From Nematostella vectensis (taxonomy: Eukaryota; Cnidaria; Anthozoa; Actiniaria; Edwardsiidae): a stretch of 64,000 nucleotides of DNA. Under the pieces are notes generated by a model, which worked only from the letters and a program-made list of their open reading frames with translations, was not told where the DNA came from and searched no databases. The position numbers were made by a program, and so were the translations under genes. Shown piece by piece: positions 11,930-22,619 of the stretch. Every line of letters begins with the position of its first letter. Within the stretch, counting starts at the first letter, position 1. Where the stretch lies: NCBI RefSeq assembly GCF_932526225.1, contig NC_064037.1, forward strand, positions 1,054,001 to 1,118,000, given 5' to 3'.

Positions 11930-12745
11930 GGGCGAGAAAGCAATCTGACAACTCGCCCGAGATTTGGTTTACTAGTATAATAATAACTATACTATTAAAT
12001 GAAATTACGGGGCGTAAAGCAAAAGCGACAACTCGCCACACGAGATTTGGTTTACTAGTAGTAAGTAATTATAATACCGAGAAATTACGGGGCGTAAAGC
12101 AAAAACGACAACTCGCCCCGAGATTTGGTTTACTAGTAGTAATTAATTATAATACCGATAAACTACGGGGCGTAAAGCAAAAACGACAACTCGCCCCGAG
12201 ATTTGGTTTACTAGTAGTAAGTAATTATAATACCGAGAAATTACGGGGCGTAAAGCAAAAACGACAACTCGCCCCGAGATTTGGTTTATTAGTACCAAGA
12301 AATCATAATACCGATAAATTACGGGACGTAAAGCAAAAACGACAACTCGCCCCGAGATTTGGTTTACTAGTACCAAGAAATTACGGGGTGTAAAGCAAAA
12401 ACGACAACACGCCCCGAGATTTGTTTTACTAGTAGTAAGTAATTATAATACCGAGAAATTACGGGGCGTAAAGCAAAAACGACAACACGCCCCGAGATTT
12501 GGTTTACTAGTAGTAAGTAATTATAATACTTATAAATTACGAGGCGTAAAGCAAAAACGACGACTAGCCCCGAGATTTGGTTTACTAGTAGTAAGTAATT
12601 ATAATACCGATAAATTACGGGGCGTAAAGCAAAAACGACAACTCGCCCCGAGATTTGGTTTACTAGTAGTAAGTAATTATAATACCGATAAATTACGGGG
12701 CGTAAAGCAAAAACGACAACACGGCCCGAGGTTTGGTTTATTCAC
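11930..12745. repeat. Left-arm array of the fold-back element
   Basis: About 11 copies of a 58-80 bp unit with an internal palindromic pair (CGGGGCG ... CGCCCCG). The array is oriented opposite to the one at 13855-14450. Confidence 0.9.
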
Positions 12746-13245
12746 GGGAATTAGGATACTTTGTCAGCGATTTCTCTATAAAATAAACAAAAATGAATCC
12801 TCAATTTATGTTAAATAATGAACTCAGCTAATAAAATATTTCTAACCTTATAATCCGAAAGGTCACCTGCCTTCTGAGTTAGCGAAACCCTTTTTAGTTT
12901 CCTCTTGTTATATTTCTATTTCTCTTGTCTAAAAACCCTAGCGATCGTTGTTTTTACTCGAAACATTTGAACGGTACTGTGTAACCATAGCCTCTTTAGG
13001 CCCGAGCCCTCTCCGAACCTAACTTCGTATTTAGGTTCTATATAAAATGAGAAGGGAGTGAAACAACGCTCGATCCCATTGGTCGAAAACCTGCCTAGTT
13101 ACGGCCAATGATGTGATGTTGGTATGAGACATGATTGACTGAGAGCTCACCTTCTCTTTGAACTTATCTCGCCGCCGACACACCCAGGCATGCGACAAGT
13201 GCTGGGATCGGGGCTTCTTTTAAAAATGTTTTACGTACCCAGAAC

Positions 13246-13553
13246 CGTACCCAGGGGGGTGCAGGGGGTGCGAACGCATCCCCCCACAACGGCCGAAAGT
13301 CCACTTTTGGTTCTCAGTAGACGTGCTATTTGAAGATAAAACTCAAAATCATAAGCTAGATCACTCTGGTTTTAGCCAAATCCGACAATAAACGTCCCGT
13401 GGAGATACTGCAAAGGCATAAAAAAAGTCCCTTTTTGTTCTTTCGGAGGTGGTTAGACTTTTATCCACCCCACCAACTCGAAAAATTAGGTCCACTTTTT
13501 CCGATCTAGCACCCCCCTCCCCCTCCCCAAGAAAAATCCTGGGTACGGGCCTG
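13246..13553. mobile_element. Nested short element with CCCGTACCCAGG ends
   Basis: Inverted ends ACCGTACCCAGG (left) and CCTGGGTACGGG (right) enclose about 300 bp. Related sequence occurs at 5050-5175 and, as a fragment (CAGGCCCGTAGCCAGGATTT), near 9508. No ORF is present. Confidence 0.55.
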
Positions 13554-13854
13554 CTTCTTCATACAGGAAAAGTTAAATGACAGGAGCTTATAATTTGATT
13601 TGCTTTATCCCCCCCTTCTCCACTTCGCCATTAATAAAAACACTTTGCCCTCTGCCGATAACTTGCAGAATTTTCTGTTGTTCCGGGTAAAAATTAAAAT
13701 TCATTTGGCAGTTATATAACATCTTTCGTTATATGGGCGGGATTTACTTTTCCCGCCTAGTTCGCTTAGTTCGATATTCAACATAAATTGAATCATTTTT
13801 GTTTATTTTACAAAGAAATCGCTGACAAAGTATCCTAATTCCCGTGAATAAACC

Positions 13855-14450
13855 AAATCTTGGCGTGTTGTCTTTTTTGCTTTACACCCCGTAATTTCCC
13901 GGTACTAGTAAACCAAATCTCGGGGCGAGTTGTCATTTTTGCTTTACGCCCCGTGATTTCTTGGTACTAATAAACCAAATCTCGAGGCGAGTTGTCGTTT
14001 TTGCTTTACGCCCCGTAAATTATCGGTATTATAATTTCTTGGTACTAATAAACCAAATCTCGGGGAGAGTTGTCGTTTTTGCTTTTACGCCCCGTAATTT
14101 ATCGGTATTATAATTACTTACTACTAGTAAACCAAATCTCGGGGCGAGTTGTCGCTTTTGCTTTACGCCCCGTAATTTATCGGTATTATAATTACTTACT
14201 TCTAGTAAACCAAATCTCGGGGCGAGTTGTCGTTTTTGCTTTACGCCCCGTAATTTATCGGTATTATAATTACTTACTACTAGTAAACCAACTCTCGGGG
14301 CGAGTTGTCGTTTTTGCTTTACGCCCCGTAATTTCTCGGTATTATAATTTCTTGGTACTAATAAACCAAATCTCGGGGCGTGTTGTCGTTTTTGCTTTAC
14401 GCCCCGTAATTTTATTTAATAGTAGAGTTATTATTATACTAGTAAACCAA
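13855..14450. repeat. Right-arm array of the fold-back element
   Basis: About eight copies of the same 58-80 bp unit in inverted orientation. The array is interrupted at 14453 by a nested element and continues for part of a unit from 15190. Confidence 0.9.
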
Positions 14451-14451
14451 G

Positions 14452-15188
14452 GGCCGGTTCCTGAAAGGCCGATTAACTTAACCCTCGATCAGCGCCTAAT
14501 CCCGGGTTAAAATTCGCTAATCGTAGGTTAGCTAACCGACGGATAACTCACCGTTCCCGAAAGCCAAGTAATCCCCCGAATTACTAACCCTGGATTAAAC
14601 GAGTGAAAAAGTGGTTTGAGGAGTAAAATTCACACAGGGTACCCAGTATATCAACAGAAAGCAACTTAAATTTACCTTTGGTGATTTTATTTTCACAGAA
14701 AAGCCCCAAAACACCTCTACATCACCTGTAATTACCTCCATTTCATGGCCAAAAAAGTGTCATTTGCAGGATTCGAGTTGGTGCGTGACACTAGCGAGAC
14801 AGATTCATTTCAAGTATAAATTTCATGTAACTTTCTGTCTGTCCCAGCACAATTTTCAAGTCGGCATCGCAACGAGGGTCACATAATAAAGCGGAATGTT
14901 AGGATATTTGATCCCTACATTGTGTAACGTCTTTTTTGTCGACAAATTTATTTTATGAAGCTTTAGTTCTACTTCAAAGTTTGGGAGGCCTGTGTTACGC
15001 CAACTAAACAGTGGGTTAGCGAGTTAACCCACCTCGCGAGCAGGGTTAGATTTTACCTCCAAACTGACCCAGAGTTAGCGCTAACCAGCGTTTCGTGAAC
15101 GGAACTAATCTGGGGGTAAAAATTTAATCGTGGGTTAGGGTTAATTTAACCCTGGGTTAGCGCAAATCGGCTTTTCAGGAACCGGCCC
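14452..15188. mobile_element. Nested Harbinger-like non-autonomous element
   Basis: Terminal inverted repeats GGGCCGGTTCCTGAAA (left) and TTTCAGGAACCGGCCC (right) enclose about 735 bp rich in GGGTTAGCTAACC-type motifs. Removing it restores the surrounding repeat unit AAACCAAATCTCGG with CAA duplicated, which implies a 3-bp target duplication. This size, and G-rich ends, fit PIF/Harbinger elements. No transposase is present. Confidence 0.65.
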
Positions 15189-15439
15189 CAAATCTCGGAG
15201 CGAGTTGTCAGATTGCTTTCTCGCCTCGAAATTTTGTTTACTAGTATGTTTTTATCTATAAAATTTTAATATTCTATAAAATTTCAAAATAATACCACTA
15301 AACTTTCTCGCCCCCAATTTCATTTACTAGTACTAGTGAGTTAATTTGCTAAGTTAACTAATATATGAATTCCCCCCTCATTTAGCTTCTGAATGCTATG
15401 ACTGCAACTAGTTAAAATCCTGCGTACGCCCCTGGTTCA

Positions 15440-15837
15440 TAGGTTTGGATTGCCCGTGCAACAGGTAATAATCACATGCCGATTACACATTGCTTGCAAT
15501 CCCAAGAAAAAAGTTTCCTATTGCTCGCAGTACTGTTTTTTGCTGCTCGCCAGTGCTCATGGCGTGGCCCTAGCCTGGGCACATGTTGACGAGGCTCTAG
15601 AGCTTTATTGCATTTTTTCGGCGTTGGTGCGAGTTTTGGGAGAGCCTGTAGCAGCTGTAGCGACGGCCGCATGGAGAAGATGCAAGCGTATCCTGCGAGC
15701 CGGCTCTCATTCGGGCTCATTCGAAAATGTTTTGTTTTCGAATATTGTGAATTCCCTCGCCCCAGCGCACCTTGGCCTTCACGCGCGCCACAGAATTCCC
15801 AATATTCGAAAACAAAACATTTCCGAGGAAACAAGAG
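15440..15837. other. Unassigned GC-richer segment with a hairpin
   Basis: Open frames exist on both strands but match no family I know. A near-perfect inverted repeat of about 26 bp (15730-15755 against 15792-15819, core GTTTTCGAATATTG) can form a hairpin with a GC-rich loop. I cannot tell whether this is gene debris, a promoter or a transposon end. Confidence 0.4.
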
Positions 15838-17155
15838 GGGAAAGAAGCAGATTGGAGGGGAAGAAAGAGGGGAAAGAAGCAGATTGGCAGATTGGAGGGG
15901 AAGAAAGAGGGGAAAGAAGCAGATTGGAGGGGAAGAAAGAGGGGAAAGAAGCAGATTGGAGGGGAAGAAAGAGGGGAAAGAAGCAGATTGGAGGGGAAGA
16001 AAGAGGGGAAAGAAGCAGATTAGAGGGGAAGTAAGAGGGGGAAGAAGCAGATTGGAGGGGAAGAAAGAGGGGAAAGAAGCAGATTGGAGGGGAAGAAAGA
16101 GGGGGAAGAAGCAGATTGGAGGGGAAGAAAGATGGGAAAGAAGCAGATTGGAGGGGAAGTAAGAGGGGAAAAAAGCAGATTGGAGGGGAAGAAAGAGGGG
16201 GAAGAAGCAGATTGGAGGGGAAGTAAGAGGGGAAAAAAGCAGATTGGAGGGGAAGAAAGAGGGGGAAGAAGCAGATTGGAGGGGAAGAAAGAGGGGGAAG
16301 AAGCAGATTGGAGGGGAAGAAGCAGATTGGAGGGGAAGAAAGAGGGGAAAAAAGCAGATTGGAGGGGAAGAAAGAGGGGGAAGAAGCAGATTGGAGGGGA
16401 AGAAAGAGGGAAAAGAAGCAGATTGGAGGGGAAGAAAGAGGGGGAAGAAGCAGATTGGAGGGGAAGTAAGAGGGGGAAGAAGCAGATTGGAGGGGAAGAA
16501 AGAGGGGAAAGAAGCAGATTGGAGGGGAAGTAAGAGGGGGAAGAAGCAGATTGGAGGGGAAGAAAGAGGGGGAAGAAGCAGATTGGAGGGGAAGAAAGAG
16601 GGGAAAGAAGCAGATTGGAGGGGAAGTAAGAGGGGGAAGAAGCAGATTGGAGGGGAAGAAAGATGGGAAAGAAGCAGATTGGAGGGGAAGAAAGAGGGGA
16701 AAGAAGCAGATTGGAGGGGAAGTAAGAGGGGGAAGAAGCAGATTGGAGGGGAAGTAAGAGGGGAAAGAAGCAGATTGGAGGGGAAGTAAGAGGGGGAAGA
16801 AGCAGATTGGAGGGGAAGTAAGAGGGGGAAGAAGCAGATTGGAGGGGAAGAAAGATGGGGAAGAAGCAGATTGGAGGGGAAGAAAGAGGGGAAAGAAGCA
16901 GATTGGAGGGGAAGTAAGAGGGGGAAGAAGCAGATTGGAGGGGAAGTAAGAGGGGAAAGAAGCAGATTGGAGGGGAAGTAAGAGGGGAAAGAAGCAGATT
17001 GGAGGGGAAGTAAGAGGGGGAAGAAGCAGATTGGAGGGGAAGAAAGATGGGGAAGAAGCAGATTGGAGGGGAAGAAAGAGGGGAAAGAAGCAGATTGGAG
17101 GGGAAGTAAGAGGGGAAAGAAGCAGATTGGAGGGGAAGTAAGAGGGGAGACAAGT
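15838..17155. repeat. 32-bp purine-rich minisatellite, ~41 copies
   Basis: The unit is GGGGAAGAAAGAGGGGAAAG followed by AAGCAGATTGGA. Variants replace GAAAGA by GTAAGA and GGGGAAAG by GGGGGAAG. The + strand is almost pure purine apart from CAGATT, which creates long open frames on both strands (up to 488 codons on the complement). Because 32 is not a multiple of three, all three frames cycle through the same peptide pattern. The array should not be annotated as coding. Confidence 0.97.
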
Positions 17156-17531
17156 GGGGAAGGAAGCCACCATCAAAACAGGAAAAGGAAAATAAGAAAA
17201 TATGGCAAAGGAGATAATAGCTCTGTGTATTATTAATTCATTCATTTATTTTCTTTACACCCCTAGGGGTAGCGCTTTATCTAGAGACTCAAATCAAGTT
17301 GTCTAGGGAACACCTCTTGAAATCTGTCAAACCTTTTCGCACTTGATTGGCTTTCTGACAATAGTTTCTTTCTTCTGATTGGCTTAGCCTAATTGGTACT
17401 AATCTGGACCGCATTAGGGCCTTCAGAAAAGAAAGAAAAGCGCCATAGTTCGCTTTTCAAATTGCAGATAAGTTCTTTAACCCATGTACTTTGTAAAGTC
17501 TCGTTCAGAAATTGAATAACGTACCGTATAT
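17156..17531. promoter_or_regulatory. Upstream region of the TIR-SAM gene
   Basis: About 375 bp between the minisatellite and the ATG at 17532. It probably holds the promoter and 5' UTR; no TATA box or other motif is distinctive. Confidence 0.35.
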
Positions 17532-20500
17532 ATGATGAATAATGAGAACGGGACTGAGGGACATTCACCCCGTGTAAAAAGCCTTAAAACTAGCAGCATA
17601 ACAAACGATGTTGCTACCCACGAGGTTGATCGTAACAACGACTTGGAAACTTCGCAGGAAGGACATATCGACGATACAAAGAATGGGCAAGAGCTAGATG
17701 ACAGTAATAATAACAACTTGGACGTTAAACTACCGGAGACGTCTGGGGAGAACACGAATTCTGTTGATCAGGAGTTGGAAAGCCAGAATGAGCCATCAAA
17801 ACACCTAGAAGAGACGGCAGATAACGAAGATACCAACGCCGTTACTATAAAAACAATAACTCCACGAAAAGCGAAGAAAAGGGGAATATTTGTGTCTTAT
17901 TCTCCGGAAGCAGGTTTTGAGGAAAAACGACTAATAGCGTATACTGTCAAGGAGTTGAAAACGGACGAAATAGGATTCGCAAACGACCTGTGGTTCGACA
18001 AAGATGATGCCGTATCTGTTCCCTATAGTCCGTTCTGTTATCAACAGCGCCTGGAAATCGCAGAGAAATGTCGTGCAGTGCTTGTGTTTTTATCAAAGTC
18101 TTATTTGCAAAGTAGACTCTGTCAGCATGAAGCGAAAATTTTGCTCAGCAGACACGAAGAGCTCGAGGATTCGGAAGGAAATTACAAGCAAGTCCGGGTG
18201 TTCTGTGTCAATTACGATTGCGCTTCTATTCCTCACGATCTCCGTGGCTTCGAGGAGAACATCGTTGACTTCAATTCTGAATGTTTGGCGTTTAGAAGTA
18301 CTGCCGAAAAAGCTTCAGAAATTGTGGGAGCTTTTAGTGTGGAAATGGAGAAATACGCGCCGCTATTCGGCCGAAGCCCCCCCTTGTCTAATAAAGAGAG
18401 TGAATCGTTCGCTAAGAAACGGGTTTGTTTTTGGAACATCAACGATGTGCAAGAATGGCTCCACTCGCTGAGGATCCCACCAAGATTTTGTTTAAGTTTT
18501 GAGGAAAACATGGTTGATGGGTTTCTGTTGTTGTCTCTGGATTGGAAAGGGTGCGATTTAGAAAGATATCTCATGGTTGACAGCAAAGTTGTTAAGCGCA
18601 AACTGGAACAGCAGTTGAAGGGTATCCTAGAAACCCAAGAAAAGGATTTGTGGTTTGAGAAAATACGGAAGTGCAAAGTAAAGGATGACTCCGTGTATAT
18701 CATTTATGATCCTACCGATGCAAGATTCTCAAACAATTTGAAAGAAGATATCAAGAGGAAATGCCCCAAGGTAAAGTTTTTAAAAGGGGTTTTTAAGTAT
18801 ATTGTATAATTAATTTAAATCAATATATAATTTTACCCCAACGCCCCCTTATCATAATCTTTATCAGGTTTACACGGACATAATCTTTAATGGGTTTGCA
18901 TTAAGATGCTTGCTTTGTTAATGAATGTTATTTCCTTTGAACAAATAGGAAATGATATATTGTGTGTATTTTGATTTTCAATTATTACGGAAAAATCCAA
19001 GAATACATTACAAGTGAAATTAGTCAGTAAACATACAAAGTTGCTCAAGTTTTTCAAAGTAATGTATATTTATTTAAATGGGATACTACACGGTAGTGAA
19101 AAGCGTAGCAGTATTGTCATTGTGTATGAAATGAAGAGCCATTGATTCAGATGCGTGGATTTGAATAACTTAGCAGAATCTATTGTTTCGTGGAGGATAC
19201 TAGCTAGCAGCATAAAAGCTTTTAAGCTTTTATTAAAATATCCTCCAGGACAAGCAGCTTGAAAAGTGACTAAACTTTGATATTCTCTAACAATAATTTA
19301 TCTGATGGCTATGGTTACCTAACAAATAGTACTGGGAACATTAAAATGGGTCTTAATGGACATTATATTTATTCATTTATTTCCTCCATTATTTATCCAT
19401 TACATGGATAAATAATATTACTCTCAATGGGTGGGGGGCGTTGGGTTTTGCGGTATTGGCTCTTTTTTGTACGATATTCAGTAAAAGAGCACAAAACATG
19501 CGGTGATGCAGTATTTCAACCTTTGCTATTTTCTTCAGAGGGTCAAATATCACCTCTGTTATTTACTGCAAATATTCACTGCAATGCACAACAAAGTGGA
19601 GCTGGTCCTTCACAATCTCAGGACAGAATTGACATTTGTTTATAGGGTCTGTGATTCCTCCCTTTTTCTATTTTGAGATCATATGGTTGCTGATGTGCAA
19701 TTCAGAGAGGCACCTGTGATGATTTTGGTTCAGGACATCTATTGTAATAGACCTCCCCGAAATCCCTACTTGATTGATACTTCATCTGCTACTTTGCTTT
19801 CTAGGTTGCCATGCACAAGCGGCTTGGCCAGTCCAAAGAAGACTTCCTTAAGCTCAATGGACCAGACTTGGGAGCTTCAAGTTCTGTGGTTGTCTTGATG
19901 TCTGAAGCATCAGCAACATCAGTATTCGTCTACAGTGAGTTGTTGTTTGCTGATTGGCTGAATAAGCCATTTATTGTTGCTATGGCAAAGAATTCCTGGG
20001 GTGCTATGAGGCCAAGTGTTCAGGCCATATTAGGAGATTGCCCAGCCATTGACTTTGAGAGCTGCTCATATCATGACTGTATGGATGTCCTGCGTTACCA
20101 ATTGAAGCCTCTGAGGAGCATGCCTGCAGTTATTCTAGAGCAAGAGTTCCTGGATCATATGGTGGATAGCATCAAGCCATTAAAAGTACTTGCTGATAAT
20201 GTTGGTAAGTTAATTTAAAAAGTAAAGTTTTGTAGTATTTCTCTTTTTTATCTGACCATCTGCATTAATTTCTTTCAGCTCCAAGCATTCCCGATAATGA
20301 AGATATTTCAACACAGCCTAGGGTCTTTCTTAGCTACCACTGGGATGTCCAGACCAAAGTCCAGCGACTAGCACATTTCTTGGAAAACCAAGGGTTTGAG
20401 TGTTGGACAGATGTCAGTGGTGTTTCTAAGCAACCACTTCCGAACACTTCACTTCATGGAAACAATGATACTGGGACTCTTCAAACACAAATTAAGAGAA

Positions 20501-20805
20501 GTATGAAGTCTTCAGTTGCCATTTTGTGCTGTATAACCCGCAAGTACATATGTTCAGACAATTGTTTGAAGGATTTGGATTTGGCTGAGTTGCTATCAAA
20601 GCCAATAGTCCCATTGATATTTGAATGGCCTCTTGAGTTTGCCAGAGAAAAAGAGAAAGTGAGAAAAATTCTCGCACCACTGCCCTCTATTGACTTGAGC
20701 AATGATAAACAATTCAAGAGAAACCAGACCACATTAATGACACAATTGAGAAAGCATGCTGCACGTCACGCTAGTCTTAGCCCTAGAGATGGAGCACGCT
20801 CATAG
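17532..20805 (+). CDS. TIR-SAM-TIR-TIR multidomain protein, three exons
   Basis: Exons are 17532-18770, 19805-20204 and 20279-20805 (2166 nt, 721 aa), joined by GT-AG introns with matching phases (0, then 1). Residues 1-115 are acidic, Ser/Asn-rich and probably disordered. TIR1 (about 117-275) starts R-G-I-F-V-S-Y-S and has L-W-F-D-K-D-D in the BB-loop area and S-Y-L-Q-S-R-L-C-Q-H-E, placing Glu200 where catalytic NADase-type TIRs have their glutamate. A SAM domain follows (about 298-365: W-N-I-N-D-V-Q-E-W-L, then M-V-D-G-F-L-L-L). TIR2 (about 386-510) spans the first intron and has V-Y-S-E-L-L with Glu458. TIR3 (about 558-665) starts R-V-F-L-S-Y and has C-L-K-D-L-D, with Asp645 at the usual Glu position. 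There is no signal peptide or membrane segment, so it is probably cytosolic. An innate immune or SARM1-like NAD+-cleaving role is inference from domains only. Confidence 0.85.
18771..19804 (+). other. First intron of the TIR-SAM gene
   Basis: AT-rich intron with donor GTAAAG and acceptor TTTCTAG. The small ORFs inside show no recognisable features. Confidence 0.75.
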
Positions 20806-21053
20806 TGTAGTCTTATTTCAAAATTACTGGTCTTAGCCCTAGAGATGGAGCACACTCATAGTGTAGTCTTATTTCAAAATTACTGGTCTTAGCCCTAGAG
20901 ATGGAGCACACTCATAGTGTAGTCTTATTTCAAAATTACTGGTCCTAGCCCTAGAGATGGAGCACGCTCATAGTGTAGTCTTATTTCAAAATTACTGGTC
21001 CTAGCCCTAGAGATGGAGCACACTCATAGTGTAGTCTTATTTCAAAATTACTG
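20775..21053. repeat. 56-bp tandem repeat overlapping the end of the TIR-SAM gene
   Basis: Five copies with exact 56-bp spacing (the CCCTAGAGATGG motif starts at 20781, 20837, 20893, 20949 and 21005). The first copy contains the last ten codons and stop of the upstream gene, so the tail S-L-S-P-R-D-G-A-R-S and its TAG are recopied four times downstream. Confidence 0.95.
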
Positions 21054-22612
21054 CAAGCAGGGGCATAGAGGACATTGGGATACTCCCCCTAAAAACTCAC
21101 ATTATGCTTTTCAAGAAAATAGATACTAAAATTGGTTTGATTAACAAAATATTCAACCTAAATAGGATATTTTGGGGGTCCCTTATACAATACTATACAA
21201 TACTATGGGAATACCACATACCCTTTGAATATGAGCTTGAAGTCAACACCTGACACCTGCTCCTGACTTGATGATGTTTAAAGGCCATTTCTGCCGCCCC
21301 TTGCATGGCCTGTCTGCTTAGTCCCCCCCCCCCCCCTCAAACACATAATAATTCAGTGGGGGGTCTCCTCTAGGCATGTCCCGTTTTCTCAATATTTCCT
21401 GCTCCGAGGAAATATACATTACCTGCTATAGCTTTGTCACTACCTTGCGTGAAATGGTGTTCCTGGGGGGGGGGGTGTACTCTGATATGAAACAGACGGG
21501 GATTATCCTCGGGATTTCTTGAAAACAACCCTAAAAGATACTAAAGTGGGCGAGGTCTGGTTACATTTTAACCCTAAAAGATACTAAGTGGGCGTGGTTA
21601 CTCATAAATTTACCCCCTAAAAGATACCTCAAACAAACGTAAATTATTTGTAATAAAAACATTTATTTAAAACTGACTCTAGTGATCTAAAAACACCGAT
21701 TGACATGTTAACACTCTTTTGTGAGCTATGAGCGATGGCTATAATAGCACCCTAAAAAATACAGAGGTAAAAAACAATCTGGGCATTCTCATTTTCTTCT
21801 TTTTTTTATAGGGGAGATACCTCCCTATGATTGACAAATCTTACTTTTGTCGTTTTTTTTGTCGGTGTGGCCGCTAGAATATGAGTGCTTACACGGGAGT
21901 CTTTCTGAGGTTGAGCTCAGGAGACATCAAGACAAACAAATAGCTCATTTTGTCGCTAAGGGTTGAGAGATATAGAGATTTATGAACAGAGCGGTCCTTA
22001 GTTAGACTACTGCAAAGAGGTTCTTAAGTTTGCATCGATTTTGTGTTTAAAGGAAAAGATGACATTTCTAACAATTTTCGCAAATTTTGATAAATCTTGA
22101 TACAAAACGAACATGTCATTAAAAGTAAGCCCCTCCCCCTTTTATGTTTAAGGCTGACCCCCCGGCTATCTCGGCAACATTTAAACTTAGTGCCCCCCCT
22201 CTTGTTTTACAGCCCCCCCCCTCCTTATAATTATTGCACAGTCCTTTAGCTTCTTTTTGTTCTGGGGAGGGGCTTAGTTTTTGGTCGCCTTTTTGGGGGA
22301 GGGTCACAATTTTTGGGCTTTAAATGGGGGGCGGGGAGGTCAAAATTTTTCAACCAGAAAAAGCAGCCTTCCCCCCGATAAATAATGACGCTTCCCTAAC
22401 TTGATGAGCAATATTGAATTCCTTGCCATTTCGCTAAATGGCTTACTTCACACACAGGTAGCCCAATGTAACCATTCATGCGCATAGGATGAGGGTGGAC
22501 AGCCTAATACACAATCATACATCATACAATCATACAGCTTTTCACCCGTACTAGCTCAGAGCCTGGGAGGCCTGTGTCTTATACTTCTTGTGTACGTGAA
22601 AGGAGGCATTGG
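21054..22612. other. Intergenic dispersed repeats
   Basis: No gene is seen. 21150-21420 matches 50130-50360 in the same orientation (shared TATACAATACTATA, GCCGCCCCTTG and CATGTCCCGTTTTCT). 22240-22350 is G-rich and resembles 49500-49830 and 50750-50850 (GGGGAGGGCCT, GGCTTTAAATGGGG). 21520-21640 repeats CCCTAAAAGATACTA. Confidence 0.65.
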
Positions 22613-22619
22613 TTATTAT

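Larger units (their letters stand above)
11420..15434. mobile_element. Composite fold-back DNA element with subterminal repeat arrays
   Basis: The 15-bp outer inverted repeats, CAGGGGCGTACGCAG at 11420-11434 and its complement at 15420-15434, are flanked by the direct repeat GTTCA (11415-11419 and 15435-15439; border ambiguity allows up to 7 bp). Inside, long inverted arms (about 11787-12820 and 13775-15371) consist of opposing arrays of 70-80 bp units. Each unit contains ACGGGGCGTAAAGC, AACGACAACTCGCCCCGAGA and TTTGGTTTACTAGTA. No transposase is visible; the ORFs inside are translations of the repeat. Two smaller inverted-repeat elements are nested within. The superfamily is not assigned. 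Confidence 0.75.

Noticed and set aside
14070-14510. 146-codon ORF with R-P-V-I-Y-R-Y-Y-N repeats (and a complement counterpart at 12143-12376)
   Set aside because: These are translations of the inverted subterminal repeat units of the fold-back element.
15779-17245. 488-codon complement-strand ORF rich in Ser, Pro, Phe and Leu
   Set aside because: It is a translation of the 32-bp minisatellite. Overlapping frames on both strands are equally open and show the same cyclic peptide pattern.
18004-18703. Alternative-frame ORFs of about 155 codons on both strands within the TIR-SAM exon
   Set aside because: They are shadows of the real coding frame, which has domain motifs and intact splice phases.
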